A program made the position numbers and the translations under genes. A stretch of DNA of 64,000 nucleotides from Vombatus ursinus (lineage: Eukaryota > Chordata > Mammalia > Diprotodontia > Vombatidae), in NCBI RefSeq assembly GCF_900497805.2, contig NW_020953951.1, forward strand, positions 1,883,190-1,947,189. Direction: 5' to 3'. Below are positions 13,131 through 26,249 of this stretch, piece by piece. A model generated the notes under the pieces. That model worked only from the letters and a program-made list of their open reading frames with translations, was not told where the DNA came from and did no database searches. Numbering within the stretch: position 1 is the first letter of the stretch; every line of letters starts with the position of its first letter.

Positions 13131-13194
13131 TTTCGAGGCATCCTAGAGACAGCTGCTGCTTAGATGGGGCCTGCGGGTCCACAGTCAGGATAAC

Positions 13195-13400
13195 GGCTCC
13201 CGTTGCTATAGCGCTTCAAAATTGGCCAAATCCAGGCAAGGATTGCAAGTGCTAGTATCCTCATTTTTACAGATGTGGAAACTGAGACTCAGGGAGATGA
13301 AGTAATTTGCCCAGAGTCCCCCAACTACTCTAATAGCGGCAAGTAAAAATCTAGGAATGGGTCCCAACTTCCTCTGACTCGAAGTCCAGAATTCTCAACA
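13195..13400 (-). mobile_element. MIR-type SINE
   Basis: Reverse CORE-SINE with 'acagatgtggaaactgagac' and 'aatttgcccagagtccccc', next to the CpG island. Confidence 0.65.
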
Positions 13401-13489
13401 GTAAGTTGCTTAGGTGGTGCAATGGCACAAAGTAGACATTTAAGAAATGCTTATTCATTGAAAGGTTATTCCAAAGAAGATGTTACATT

Positions 13490-13765
13490 TGTTTTGCTTG
13501 GCCCAAGAAAGCAGACCCAGAAGCACTGGATAGAAGTTACGGGAATGTAGATTTTCTTCACATTGATTAAAAAAAAATTCCTAACAATGCTATGCAAAAG
13601 TGGAATAGGCTACCTCGTCAAGTAATGAGGTCGTCACCTGTTGTTATTCAAGTGGAAGCAGAATGGGTATATCAGGTACAATACAGAGGGGATTCTTCTT
13701 TTGGTATACATTGGACTAGATGTTCTCTGTGGTCCTAACTCTTCATGAAATATTATGATTCTGTA
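13490..13765 (+). mobile_element. CR1/L3 LINE 3' end
   Basis: Forward text 'caaaagtggaataggctacc', 'ttggactagatgttctctg' and 'tattatgattctgtaac', the L3 terminus. Confidence 0.7.
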
Positions 13766-13912
13766 ACCATGGATGGAACAGGTCAATAATTTTATGTGCT
13801 ACCCATCTTAGAAAAACCTTGCCATGGGGATATGGTCAGGATCTGAGAATTTCTACCAAGCCAGGGTCAAACAGATGAGCACCAGCCACAGGATTCAGGA
13901 AGGACAACTCAC

Positions 13913-13969
13913 CTGGGACCCAGCAGTCATCAGGAGCATAGGTTTCCATGATCTGGTGTCCTGGGTTTT
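13913..13969 (-). CDS. orphan KZNF leader-type exon
   Basis: This is a third copy of the leader exon. The acceptor AG is at 13,970-13,971 and the donor GTGAGT starts at 13,912. The ATG at 13,947-13,949, which matches the paralogues, reads out of phase with a KRAB-A exon by one base. An internal ATG at 13,928-13,930 gives MTAGSQ in the right phase. It lies downstream of unit B fingers and upstream of the unit A CpG island, so it belongs to neither simple gene model. It may be an alternative 5' exon of unit A from a more distal promoter, or a leftover of a further duplicated unit. I call the exon, not its use. Confidence 0.5.
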
Positions 13970-14277
13970 CTCAAAGAGAATGGCAAGCAGGTCTCAGTGA
14001 AGAGGCATGAATGAAGCAAGCAATGGCTCAAAGCTTTCTATTCTGAGCCAGGTCTAGCTCCAGCCAGTGCTTGGGGTTAGAATGAAATGAGACCTTCCTT
14101 CCAGGCCTTCTCTCCCTTAGAGAAGCTTCAGTGTATCCCAGGCACAGCCCTTCCACTTTTCCTTTTCTGTTATTAAATCATTACCAACCACAATTTCTTC
14201 AGTGTATTTGTGTTCTTCCTAGAAAGATATGTTTCTTGAGGGCAGTCTGTCTTGTTTTTATCTCTGTATTCTGAGGC

Positions 14278-14392
14278 TCTCTCTCTATATGTATATGCAT
14301 ATATATATGTGTATATACACATATATATATAACACATATGTCTACCTGTGAATGTGTATATATATTTGTATGTATGTATGTATTGGTTCAGA
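14278..14392. repeat. (TA/TG)n and (GTAT)n microsatellite
   Basis: Alternating TA/CA/TG dinucleotides from 14,281, then 'gtatgtatgtatgta' near 14,370. Confidence 0.85.
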
Positions 14393-14479
14393 CCAATCAC
14401 ATAATCAGTGTAGGGAATTCCTAGTATGGAAACTTTCTCCATACATACCAGCAACTTCTTCATAACATAATATGAGAGT

Positions 14480-14600
14480 TACCTTGGGCAAGAAGTCAAA
14501 TCAGTTGTCTATGGTCACACAGCCAGTACAGGTCAGAGACAGGACTTGAATTTAGGCTTTTCTTGCTCCAAAGTCAGGCTTCCATCCGATATACCCAGTA
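14480..14600 (-). mobile_element. MIR-type SINE fragment
   Basis: Text 'tatggtcacacagccagtac' and 'ggacttgaatttaggctttt' in reverse orientation. Confidence 0.6.
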
Positions 14601-14799
14601 CCTTTCATCTTAAACATATTAGGTATTTAATAAATGTTTACTGCATTGCATTTTATTGAACTGTTGCATTAAGGTGGCATGGAGCTGGGCCCTAAAGAAC
14701 AGATAAGCTAAGAGATAAAGCATGAATGGGGAGAGATTTCCCTCAGCAACTTTCTCAGGTCTCTCAGATTGACCTCTCCTATGCATTTTTCTCATTCCA

Positions 14800-14955
14800 A
14801 CTTGTATTAACATTAATGTACATAAGTGTTTCAGCCCCCTCTATATCATAATAAATTCCTTAGAGACAGTCTTTTCTCCCCTTCTTTGTGATGTTCAGCA
14901 TGGAGCCCAGGGCTCTGTACAGTAAGACTTAATAAATATCTGTTGAATTACATTT
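14800..14955 (+). mobile_element. L2 LINE 3' end
   Basis: Text 'aaattccttagagacagtct', then 'gactt' and 'aataaatatctgttgaatta'. Confidence 0.7.
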
Positions 14956-14999
14956 GTTTGTGGACTAATGGCCTCCCAGGAGAGGGGGTTGAGCTCCTA

Positions 15000-15690
15000 G
15001 GTCTTTGTGAAGGTACACAAGTAGTAGCAGGGAAGCTACGGCATGGGACCATGCCGTATATTTTCATCCATGACTGGGATGAAGACATAGACAGCATGTT
15101 CAACAAATTTGCAGATGTCTCAAAAATGGAAGAATAGCTCAGGATCTACCAAGATCCTGACAGGTTAGTATATTGGAATGAATCTACTAAGACAAAATCC
15201 AGTAGGGATAAATATAAAGTCTTACACTTGGGTTAAAAAATCATCTTCAAAAGTATAGGTTAATGGGGGCAGGTAGGTGGTGCAGTGGATAGAGCACTGG
15301 CCCTGGATTCAGGAGGACCTGAGTTCAAATCTGGCCTCAGACACATAACACTTACTAGCTGCGTGACCCTGGGCAAGTCACTGAACCCCATTGCCTAGCC
15401 AAAAAAAAAATTTTAAAGTATAGGTTAAGGAAAATATGGTTGGATAGCAGTTTATCTATAAAAGATAGGGAGATTTTAGTGGAGATTCAGTCTTGTGATA
15501 CGGCTGCCAAAAAAGTTTGTAAGACTTGGGGCTTCCTAGAACTAAGGAGATGAGAATACCTCTCTACTCTGCCCTGGTCAGACAGCATTAAGTCCTGGGC
15601 ATCATAGTTTAAGAACAATATGGATGAGCTAGAGAGAGGATTCAGAGTAAGGCAAGCAGGATGGTGAAGTTCCCTGAGTATGTCACATGA
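15000..15690 (+). mobile_element. CR1/L3 LINE with SINE insertion
   Basis: Forward L3 text runs through 'ccaagatcctgacaggttag', 'atataaagtcttacacttgg' and 'ctctgccctggtcagacagc'. A young SINE sits inside it at 15,264-15,414. Confidence 0.75.
15264..15414 (+). mobile_element. marsupial SINE (MAR1/WSINE type), intact
   Basis: Begins 'tgggggcaggtaggtggtgc', ends in a poly-A run, and is flanked by 14-bp direct repeats AAAGTATAGGTTAA at 15,250-15,263 and 15,415-15,428. This is a clean retroposition into the L3 copy and clearly younger than it. Confidence 0.9.
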
Positions 15691-16127
15691 GAATCGTAAA
15701 CTCCTTGAGGGCAAGCCTATTTCATCTTTGTCTTTGTAACCCCAGATGTAGCACAGTGCCTGGCACCGGCTTATTTAATAAATGGTTGCTGACTGAAGGA
15801 ACTGGGAATGTTCTACTTCCCCCTATTCAATTATCTATCCCACTCACAACTTTACTAAACCTTCTCTTCTCTTCTCAAGCTACCACAGTACCCTTCCTTC
15901 CATCCTTTCAGCTGTGGACCTCTCATACGTCAATGAAAAAACTGAGGCCATTCATCATCTCCACACCTTCTGCAGGCCTTTTCCAGTCCCCCCCCCCCCC
16001 CAGATAATAAAAGTGCCCTCCATTCCATATGTATCTTGTATATCCTTATTTATGTACAGGTCCTCTCCCCAATTAGGATTTAAACTTCTTGATGGAAGAG
16101 GCTGTTTTTGCTTTGTATTTGCCTAGT
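15690..16127 (+). mobile_element. L2 LINE 3' regions
   Basis: L2-type tail 'tagcacagtgcctggcaccg' with 'aataaatggttgctgactga' near 15,750, and a second L2-like stretch to 16,127. A run of C lies near 15,991. Confidence 0.6.
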
Positions 16128-16240
16128 GTAGGAGTGGGGAACCTGCAGCCTCAAGGCCACAAGTGGATTTCTAGGTCCTTGGGTACAACCTTTTGACTGA
16201 GTCCAAGTTTTACAGAACAAATCCTCTTATTATGAAGATG
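16128..16240. mobile_element. hAT (opossum-Charlie-like) fragment
   Basis: 'aggagtggggaacctgcagc' and 'ggtccttgggtacaaccttt' match the element at 28,526-28,608 and extend further inward ('agttttacagaacaaatcc'). Only one end is visible. Confidence 0.6.
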
Positions 16241-16720
16241 TGGTAAAAAAGAAGAGGGGAGAGGGGAAGACCAATAAGGAGACCATTGCAATAGTCCTGG
16301 GGAGAGGTAATATCTGAACTTGAGAAGTACCTGTGAAGTAAAGAGATGGGGAATAAATTTAAGAGATGTTGTAAACTTGACAACGATTGGGTATGTGAGA
16401 TGAGGCAGAGTGAGGTCGTAAGGTTGACTGTGAGGTTGTGAATCAGTTAAGAAGGATGGTGGTGCCTTTGAAAGAAATGGGAAAGTTCAGAAGAGGGGCA
16501 CTAGAATCTTTGGATCATAGATTTAGAGCTATTTAAGCTAGGATTTGAACACAGGTCTTCCTGACTTTAAACCCAAGTCTGTCCAGTATACTATGCTGCT
16601 TCTCAATGTTGAATTTGAGATGTTTATGGGATATCAAATTCAAAATGTCTAATAGGCAACTAGTGACATCGGATGGGAGTTCAGGAGAGGCTGTGGTTGG
16701 ATGGATATACATACATACAT
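16240..16720. repeat. ancient medium-copy repeat
   Basis: Text 'accattgcaatagtcctgg' then 'gagatgtttatgggatatca' and 'caggagaggctgtggttgg' in the same order as in related copies at 32.2 and 56.3 kb. A CATA microsatellite follows. Confidence 0.5.
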
Positions 16721-16765
16721 ACATACGTACATACATATATATGTGTGTGTATGTGAGATTCACCT
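16701..16765. repeat. (CATA)n/(TG)n microsatellite
   Basis: Tandem CATA units turn into TATA and TG repeats. Confidence 0.9.
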
Positions 16766-17434
16766 ATATAAAGATAAATAAACTCATAGGAAATATGATC
16801 ACCAAGGGCAAGTTTAGAGAGAGAAGAGGGCCCACGACAGAGCTCTGATTGTTGGAGAGATGGCAGGCATTCATCTCAGTGCAGGCAAAAAATGTTAAGA
16901 AACCAGGGTAAAAGGAATAAAGTCTATGTCTAGGAGATTATAAGACTATTCAAACTTGCTTAGCACAGAGTATAACTCCATTATATTTTGGACTATAACT
17001 ATTGTATGCTTATTGTAAGAGGGTAGCTCCAAGAGAGGAGAAGTTTTGAGGCCACTTGTATTAAATAAAATTATAGTAATGATTCAGTCTCCCTTGGTGC
17101 CTAGTAGTGCTTTGTACATAATAGGTACAAAATAAGTGACTGCTGAATTAAGAGAGCAAAAAAGACAGAAGAGGGTTGAAACATGTCCAATGAGAAGCAG
17201 AGGCCATAAGACCTTATATGTTTAATATTAAAGAGAATATTTGTCATGTAAATTCTTTCTTCATATCTGATGTTCTAAACAGATGAGGGTCCTTCTCATG
17301 AGAAGCTTAAAGTATTTCATCACATTTTGTTACAGTATAGACCCTGACATTTAACAAAGCTATAAACATTACACATATGGATTTCATGTCACTATTTTTA
17401 GATAGGAGAAAGATAACTAAAATTTTGAGTGTCT
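16766..17434. other. unassigned downstream sequence
   Basis: No gene or clear family. An L2-like tail 'gtgcctagtagtgctttgt' lies near 17,100. Confidence 0.3.
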
Positions 17435-18435
17435 GAGATTCAAAAAGGTTTCAGGCTATAATTCAGGGCCAATTCCAAGGAGATGAAATTTAATATAAAT
17501 AAATATAAAGTCCTACATTTGGTTATCAGATATATAAATACAAAATTAAAAGAGATAGTTAAATAGACAATAACTCACATGAAAAATATCTAGCAGTTTT
17601 GGTGGGCTGCAAACTCAATATGAGTCAACAAAGTGATGTGGAACCCAAAAATATCTAACATATCTAACAAAAATGCTAACATATTGGGCTGAATTAATTT
17701 GTATTAATTAATTAATTAATGCATGACCTCATCCGGACTATGGTATTCATTTCTAGGTACCATATTTTTGGAAGAACATTGAAAAACTGGACTAATTTAG
17801 AGGAGGGCAAACAGGACAATGGGAAAAAGAGATAATTTCAATTCAGTTGAAGAATGGTTAGTGTGGACCAGTGGTTCTAAAACTTTTTGGCACCAGTACC
17901 ACTCTTTAAAATTATTAGGACTCCTCCTGCCACCTGCACCAAAGAGTTTCATTTATATAGATTATATCTACTGACATTTACCATGCTAAAAATTAAAACA
18001 TCTTATTATTATGAAAATAGTTTTGACCTTGAGAAACCTCTAAAAAGAGATCCTGGACCACACTTTGAGAACCACTGGTCTGGGGAAAATAAAACTTTGG
18101 GGAAGGCATAGCTGACCTTAAGTATCACAAAGAATTAAAATAAGGAAAAGGGACCAAATTTAGTTGTCACCAGAGCAGAACTAGGAGCAATGGCTTAAAG
18201 TTGCAGACAGGCAGATTTTGGCACAATATAAGGAAAATTTTTTTAACAAAATATTGTCTAAAAGGGTAATAATCTGCTTCAGGAGGTAGGAGATTCCCTA
18301 TCACTGGAGGTCTTCAAGCTGAGACTGGATAACCAATTTGACAGGGATAGTGTAGGAGGATTGCTTTTCATTTATAGGTTGAGACAAGATGACTTGTGAG
18401 GATCTGCCACCTCTGAAAAGCTGTGAGATCTAAAA
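17435..18435 (+). mobile_element. CR1/L3 LINE, split by hAT element
   Basis: Forward L3 text ('atataaagtcctacatttgg' to 'cactggaggtcttcaagctg') continues on both sides of the DNA transposon at 17,869-18,077. It ends about 260 bp from the stop of the zinc-finger exon, so the unit B 3' UTR may run into it. Confidence 0.75.
17869..18077. mobile_element. hAT miniature element (MER5-like)
   Basis: Terminal inverted repeats: CAGTGGTTCTAAAACTTT at the left and the reverse of CAGTGGTTCTCAAAGTGTGG at the right. The flanking 8-mers gtgtggac and gtctgggg are similar but diverged, as expected for an old 8-bp target duplication. It interrupts the L3 copy. Confidence 0.8.
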
Positions 18436-18696
18436 ATGAGGTATTGCTAAAGCCATTCCAACATTCTCATTGATTTTTTTTTGTCAGTATAGCTATTCTG
18501 ATATAATTTAAATGAAGGATGCTACAAGTGCAAGCTTATTTGCATGCATTATATTTATAGAGTTTTTCTTGAATATTGGTTCTCTAATGTAGTGTAAGTT
18601 GTGAATTCCAGTCTGAGGCTTTCCTATACTTATCACATTCATTCAATTTCTTTTCAGGCAACTTTATATGGCTTAAAGTATCAGAAAGTTTTCATA

Positions 18697-20985
<2,289 letters not shown>

Positions 20986-20999
20986 ATAAGGTAATAAGT

Positions 21000-21460
21000 T
21001 CCTAGTCACCAGAGGAATTAGCAAAGAAAGCAATGAAATTGGTGCTAAAAAAGAAGAAAGAGGAGGAGAGGCAGTATAGTGAAAATAGTGAAACACAAAA
21101 ATATTGGATTTGGCATAACAGAACCTGTGTTTAAATCCTGGCTCTGATATAAGCTGTGTAACGTCAGACAAGTCCCTTTACTTCCCTAACCATGTCCTCA
21201 CCTATAAAATGAAAAAGTTGGAGGAAACGACTTCTCAGGCCCCTTCCTATAAATACTACAAACCTACCAGAGCAAGGTAGGTGAATTGTGACATAGAAGC
21301 TGCGTTTCCAGAGAAGGAACCTTTTTGTGGAAATGTTGCAAGGTCAATCAGTGGGAAAGATAGTCAAAGGTGATGGTATCTCACTATTTCTCTGTCTTTG
21401 AAATTAGGAAAGCCATTCTCTCAGGAAAAAATCTACATCTGCAAGAATTGAACAAAGGCA
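21000..21460. repeat. intron segment paralogous to 33.77-34.18 kb
   Basis: Shares 'gaattagcaaagaaagcaat' with 33,773 and, after an intervening MIR in each, 'attctctcaggaaaaaatct' against 'attttctcagaaaagagtct' at 34,130. This marks a duplicated KZNF intron lying just upstream of a finger exon. A MIR lies at 21,072-21,260. Confidence 0.65.
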
Positions 21461-22810
21461 GGGGACCTAGTTTTTTCAAAAGGGAAGAGAATAAGGTCCT
21501 TTAATATCTCTCTCATTTTCAAAGATCTTTCAAACATCACTGAAAGTGCTTCAACAATCACAAACGCTGAGTTCATCTAGGTGACTTGAATTTATCAAGG
21601 CAACTAGGTTCTTTCTTACTATCTCTCTGCTTACTTTGGGTATCAATTCCTTATTAGCCATTTGTATTCTGTTCTTCCTAGTGCAAGAAGAATTCTTTTT
21701 GGTATAAAAGAGAAGCAAAATTAAAATTGAGCCACTCTGTCTTCTCTGTTTTCAGTTATTATCATCATCCCATTCACCCCAAGCAGCAGTCCTATCCCTT
21801 CTTTGGTCCTCCCTTTTTCTACCAATGTAGCTTCTAATAAGTAAATTTTTAAAAGTCTTTTTTGCTATTCTCATCCATCCTAGCACATTCTGAACTTTAG
21901 TACTCCTGATACTATTTTTATAAGACACCACCATGTTTTTCTTTTCATTCTCTCGTTACCTGTCTTTGCTTCCATATTTTGTACATGATTTTTAAAATCT
22001 GAGTTGGTGAGTTCCATATGCATCCACATTAGTCTTCAGATAATTCCCATTTTTCTTCCACATTGGAATTGTTCCCTTTGTATCACTAGAATTTTATTCT
22101 CAAGGAACTTCCCATCCCTCCTGGAGACTTTTCCTATAGAATTTAACTTATAGCATCCTACCTATTTTCCTCTGAACTCTTAGAGTTCTGTCTTCCCAAA
22201 ATCTAGGCCTACTTTGCTTTCTCTTGAGAGAAAATAATAAACTCTGGAACAGAACAGTTATTTCCCTTCAACCAGTTCCTCTCTGTTAGTAAGAATCAGC
22301 TCCCATTTAAAATTTCCCTTTGTTAGCTTCTCCACCTTTTAAAGAATGTTGCATTAAGGCACATCATTAAGTTGTTAGCTCTTCTGCTGTGGGTAGAAAG
22401 AGAGCTCAAGCAGATGTCTAAATAACCAAAGTCTTCTCATACTTCTCACTCTTCTTACCCCGAACAAGATCATTCACTTGTGATTACCTTCCTAGAAATC
22501 ACATACCAATCTAGTTGTTTACTCTTGAAGTAATCCCTAGTCATATCCTATTGTGGCTCTGTCTATACAGTAGTCTAGACAAGGTGTCTCACTATCACCT
22601 CAAACCAAAAATAAAGACAAAGCCACAGCTTTGCCAGAGGATGGCCACCCTGAGCTAACATCCCCATTTGGATAAGCAAAGGTATTTGTTGCCTCCATCC
22701 CTGCCTACTGGAAATGGTTCCCAAAATGTTTCCTTTCTGAATCTCCAGTGCTTTCATTGCCCACCTCTTTCCCTTCAGCCTTCTACCACTGCCAGTCATG
22801 AACTTGTCAT
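21461..22810. other. unit B intron, no recognised feature
   Basis: About 1.3 kb with no splice-plus-coding signal and no repeat I can name. I looked here for a KRAB-A exon on the minus strand and did not find one. Confidence 0.35.
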
Positions 22811-22814
22811 CTCT

Positions 22815-23085
22815 AACATGGATTACAAACAACAATACAGATTTATAGAGCATTTCAAGGTTTACAAAAATCTCCACAACAACCTGATAAGGTAGGTAGT
22901 GCACATTTTATCATCCAGTTTTTCCCCCATAAGTAAAGTAACTAAAGCTAAGAGTAATTAATTACAGGGTTGCCCCACAGTCATGAAGCTATTATGTGTT
23001 TAAACCAAAATTCAAATCTAGGTTTTCTTTGTTCCAAGTCAAGTATTCTTTTCACTATATCATGCTGCTGTTCAATCTAACACCC
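22815..23085 (-). mobile_element. MIR-type SINE
   Basis: 'tttatagagcatttcaagg' and 'cctgataaggtaggtagtgc', in reverse orientation, with 'tattcttttcactatatcat' at the right end. Confidence 0.65.
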
Positions 23086-23369
23086 AGACTTCTCCACTTG
23101 TCACTAACACTTCCAAAGTTCCTAGAAATACTTTGTAGATACTAGGCAGTTGATAAATGTTGAATTAAAAGTCAAGTCTTTCTGCACTTGGCGATGGACA
23201 GGCCACCTGAGGCAATGTTGATGCTATCTTACCAAGTCCGTCTTCTTCAAGGACTTCCTTAGGGAAAACAGAATGCCCTCAATTTTATTGTTCTCTCTGC
23301 TTTTTCTCAAAGCAAGTTTTTTTGATTTATCTATCCACTGTCCTGAGACATTTTCCATGGCAATACCTG

Positions 23370-23560
23370 ATACAGACAGTCGGTGAACAGGCACTTATTA
23401 AGTGGTTACCATGTGCCAGGCACTGTGCTAAGCACTGGGGAGACAAAGTAAGGTTTAAAAAAAAAAAAGAAAAGAAAAAGGAAAAGAAACCTTGTCACTA
23501 CTCTCAAAGAGCTCACATTTTCATGGGAGGGACAATATGAAAACAATTATGTGCATACAT
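23370..23560. repeat. ancient 'gtgccaggcactgtgctaag' repeat
   Basis: Contains 'accatgtgccaggcactgtg' and 'ctaagcactggggagacaaa', then an A-rich run and 'gagctcacattttcatggg'. Confidence 0.65.
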
Positions 23561-23657
23561 TATAATTACAGAGTAGAAGGAAGAATATTTAGGAAATCTG
23601 AATAATTATGGTGATAAGGATGATTAGGATTCCCATTAACTAGTTTCTCTCCCTCAC

Positions 23658-23774
23658 CTGTGCGGGAACCTCTCTGGGATTCATCTTTTTCCTTAGCTCC
23701 CTGAAGATCCAACAAACATGGCTCTTCTTCTCACTCCAGCTAAAAGATCACATCAAGCTTCGAGGCTGGAAGTC
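23658..23774 (-). pseudogene. KRAB-B box exon with two in-frame stops (unit B)
   Basis: The exon is 117 bp. Acceptor AG at 23,775-23,776; donor GTGAGG from 23,657. In phase 1, continuing the final G of a KRAB-A exon, it reads GLPASKLDVIF, stop, LE, stop, EEEPCLLDLQGAKEKDE, a clear KRAB-B box (the usual form is SKPDVISQLEQGEEPW). The stops are TAG at 23,740-23,742 and TGA at 23,731-23,733. The exon ends in phase 1, and its last G plus AT of the finger exon makes Asp, so the splice model with 18,697-20,555 holds. Length is 39 codons with equal phases at both ends, so skipping it would keep the frame. As a coding exon it is broken. Confidence 0.85.
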
Positions 23775-23954
23775 CTACTTGTATGAAAGGCCATAGAATA
23801 TACTCGCTTGTGCTAGTAATGGCAGCTAAAGCAGGCCATAGAGAACAGGTGGAAAGGGGGCAAAAATGCCAAGAGCAGAGACCTCAGAACACTCCACCCA
23901 AGTAGGAGTCCCTGGAAAAGCTGATAATGGAAGCACATAAGGATGAGAAGGTCA

Positions 23955-24165
23955 CTGAGTAGTGAAAAGAGCATTGTCTTGAAGTCAGCAGATCTAGATT
24001 CAAAAGTCCTTCCTTCCATTATCTTGAGCAAGTCATTACTCTCCAGCCTGAGTTTCCTAATTCATAAAATGGAGATAATACTTGACCTCCTTCAAAGGGT
24101 TCTCATGAGAAAAGCAGTCTGTCAAAAGTAGTATACCAAAGAAAACAGAGCTATTATTATTCCTG
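23955..24165 (+). mobile_element. MIR-type SINE
   Basis: Forward CORE-SINE text 'gtagtgaaaagagcattgtc', 'cttgagcaagtcattactct' and 'cataaaatggagataatac'. Confidence 0.7.
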
Positions 24166-24184
24166 GAAGAATAAGAAACTTCTA

Positions 24185-25130
24185 TCCCTATAGGAAGTAA
24201 AATGGATAATTTTAATTATATGAAATTAAAAAGGTTTTGCACTAACAAAAACCAATGCAGGAAAACAGGAAACTGGGGGAAGATTTTTACAGCAAGTTTC
24301 TCTGATAAAGGCTTCATTCCTCAAATGTATAGGGAACTGAGCCAGATTTATAAAAATAAGAATGGGGAATGCCCCACTGATAAATGGTCAAATGATATGA
24401 ACAGGCAGTTTTCAGAAGAAGAAATCAAAGCTATCAATAGTTATATGAAAAAATGCTTTAAATTACTATTGACTAGAGAAAAGCAAATTAAAACTCTGAG
24501 GTATCACCTCTTATCTATCAGATTTGACTCACATGACAGAAAAGGAAAATGACAAATGCTAGAGGGACATAGAAAAATAGAGACACTAACACAGAGTTGT
24601 AAACTGGACAACCATTCTACGGAATAAGTTGGAACTATGCTCAAAGGGCTATAAAATTGCACATACCCTTTGACCCAACAATACCACTACTAGTTCTGTA
24701 AAGAAAATGAAAAAGGATCTATATATACAAAAGTATTTATAGTTGCTCTTTGTACAATGGCAAAGAATTGGAAATTGAGGAGATGCTCGTCAGTTGGGGT
24801 ATGACTAAACCAGATGTGGCACATAACTGTGATGGAGTACTATTGTGCTATAAGAAATGATGAGAAGGACGGTTTCAGAAAAACCTGTGAAGACTTATAT
24901 GCAAGACTGATGCAAAGTAAGTGAGAATAACCAGTAGTACATTGTGCACAGTAACTGCAATATTATAACAATGATCAACTGTGAAAGACTCAGCTACTCT
25001 AATCAATACAATGATCTAAAACAATTCCAAAGGACTCATGAAGAAAAATACTATCTACATCCAGAAAGAGAACTAATGAACTCTGAATACAGTCTGAAGC
25101 ATATTTTTTCACTTTATTTTCCTTGCCTTT
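24185..25130 (+). mobile_element. L1 LINE, ORF2 C-terminal end and 3' region
   Basis: Contains an open stretch of 116 codons (24,202-24,552) with the ORF2 C-terminal text FSEEEIKAINSYMKKC and TREKQIKTLRYH, then 'ggaaattgaggagatgctcg' and 'ccagaaagagaactaatga', the marsupial L1 3' order. It lies in the intron where the unit B KRAB-A exon would be expected. Confidence 0.85.
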
Positions 25131-25465
25131 TTTCTGGCAACATGGCTAATATGGTCGTTGCAGAGTAAGGAAAAAAAATCATAGGATTTAGAGCTAGGAA
25201 TGACCTTAGAGATCCATACAGTCCACTTCTTCATTTTACAAATGACAAAATGAAGAGTAAGAAACTGGAAATCTTGCTAATGGGGAAGGAAATAGGATAT
25301 ATTGATTTGTGCTGGGAACCTACCGATGCAGTAGGAGGGGAAAGGACAAAAGAGATACACTGCCCAAGTTTACAATGGGAAAAGATGTTTAAACTCAGGT
25401 CTTCTCACTCCACAGGTAACACTCTTCCAGGGAACAATTTTAGGACCTCCAAAAGGGCAGCTCAC

Positions 25466-25521
25466 CTGGAACCTGGCCATCAATGGGAGCAAAGATGCCA
25501 TCACCTGGTCTTTTAGGTTCC
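25466..25521 (-). CDS. leader coding exon of KZNF unit B
   Basis: A 56-bp exon with acceptor ctgctcag (AG at 25,522-25,523) and donor GTGAGC from 25,465. The ATG is at 25,499-25,501 and the 36-nt coding part gives MASLLPLMARFQ, the classic MAxxLLxxRxQ lead-in to KRAB-A. It ends in phase 0, so it expects a KRAB-A exon starting EAVTF, but none was seen before the KRAB-B exon at 23.7 kb. If it were spliced directly to the finger exon (which starts in phase 1), the frame would not fit. The exon is well preserved; its use in a full protein is uncertain. Confidence 0.75.
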
Positions 25522-25735
25522 CTGAGCAGGAAGGGCAGAAAGAAGAAACATAAGTGAGAGCAGTGAAATACTCCCATTCACTGCTCACATAACTCTCCTC
25601 AACAGAAGACTCATAGGCCTCTCTACATGGTTTCTCCTTTAATGACTGACTAACTCTTCTTGTCATTATGTCACCATAAGTCACCTGTGCAACAGAGGCA
25701 ATACAGAGGGTTATATATAAAGGAATTATAGTCCC

Positions 25736-25895
25736 AAGTAGAAGAAAAGAAGGAAGGAAAAAGGGGAAGAGGAAAGGAAGGAAGGAGAAAGAGAAGAAAG
25801 GAAGGAATGAGAAGGAAGAAAAGAAGAAAGGAATAAGGGAAGGAAGAACAGAAGGAATGAGGGAAGGAAAGAAGGGAGGGAAAGAAGGAAGGATG
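25736..25895. repeat. 160-bp (GGAA)n polypurine tract
   Basis: An almost pure A/G stretch of GGAA, AGAA and GAAG units on the plus strand (pyrimidines on the gene strand), about 215 bp upstream of the leader exon. It explains a false 179-codon low-complexity open frame on the minus strand. Confidence 0.9.
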
Positions 25896-26045
25896 TAGTC
25901 ATTAAGCATCTACTATGCTCCAAACACTCTACAGATATCTCATTTAATCCTCACCACAACCCCAGGATGTAGGTTCTATTGCTATCCTCATTTTACTATT
26001 GGGAAAACTGAGGCAAGCGGAGGTTAATTAAAAAGTTGCTGGTGC
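25896..26045 (-). mobile_element. MIR-type SINE
   Basis: 'ctactatgctccaaacactc', 'cctcattttactattgggaa' and 'aactgaggcaagcggaggtt' in reverse orientation. Confidence 0.65.
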
Positions 26046-26249
26046 TGAAGATTAGTAAATAGATAAAAGGTAATGACATTGACAGTGATTATCATCATTT
26101 CTGGCAGAAGCTGATATAAAGGGGATGCCACAAGTAAGATAACAAAAGCCCAGAAACTGGCTCATCCAGGAAACACTTGATTTCCTTGCCAAAATTTGTA
26201 GCCAAGGGCAACATTAGGTTAAAGTATAAACTCATTTACAAAATTATGG

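Noticed and set aside
15264-15414. tRNA-like A and B boxes in SINE heads
   Set aside because: These are internal promoters of SINEs. None of them folds as an independent tRNA gene with proper ends.
25370-25909. 179-codon open frame on the minus strand, rich in Phe, Ser, Leu and Pro
   Set aside because: Its N-terminal half is the translated polypurine tract and the rest runs through the leader exon and its splice donor into intron. Only the 12-codon MASLLPLMARFQ part is real.
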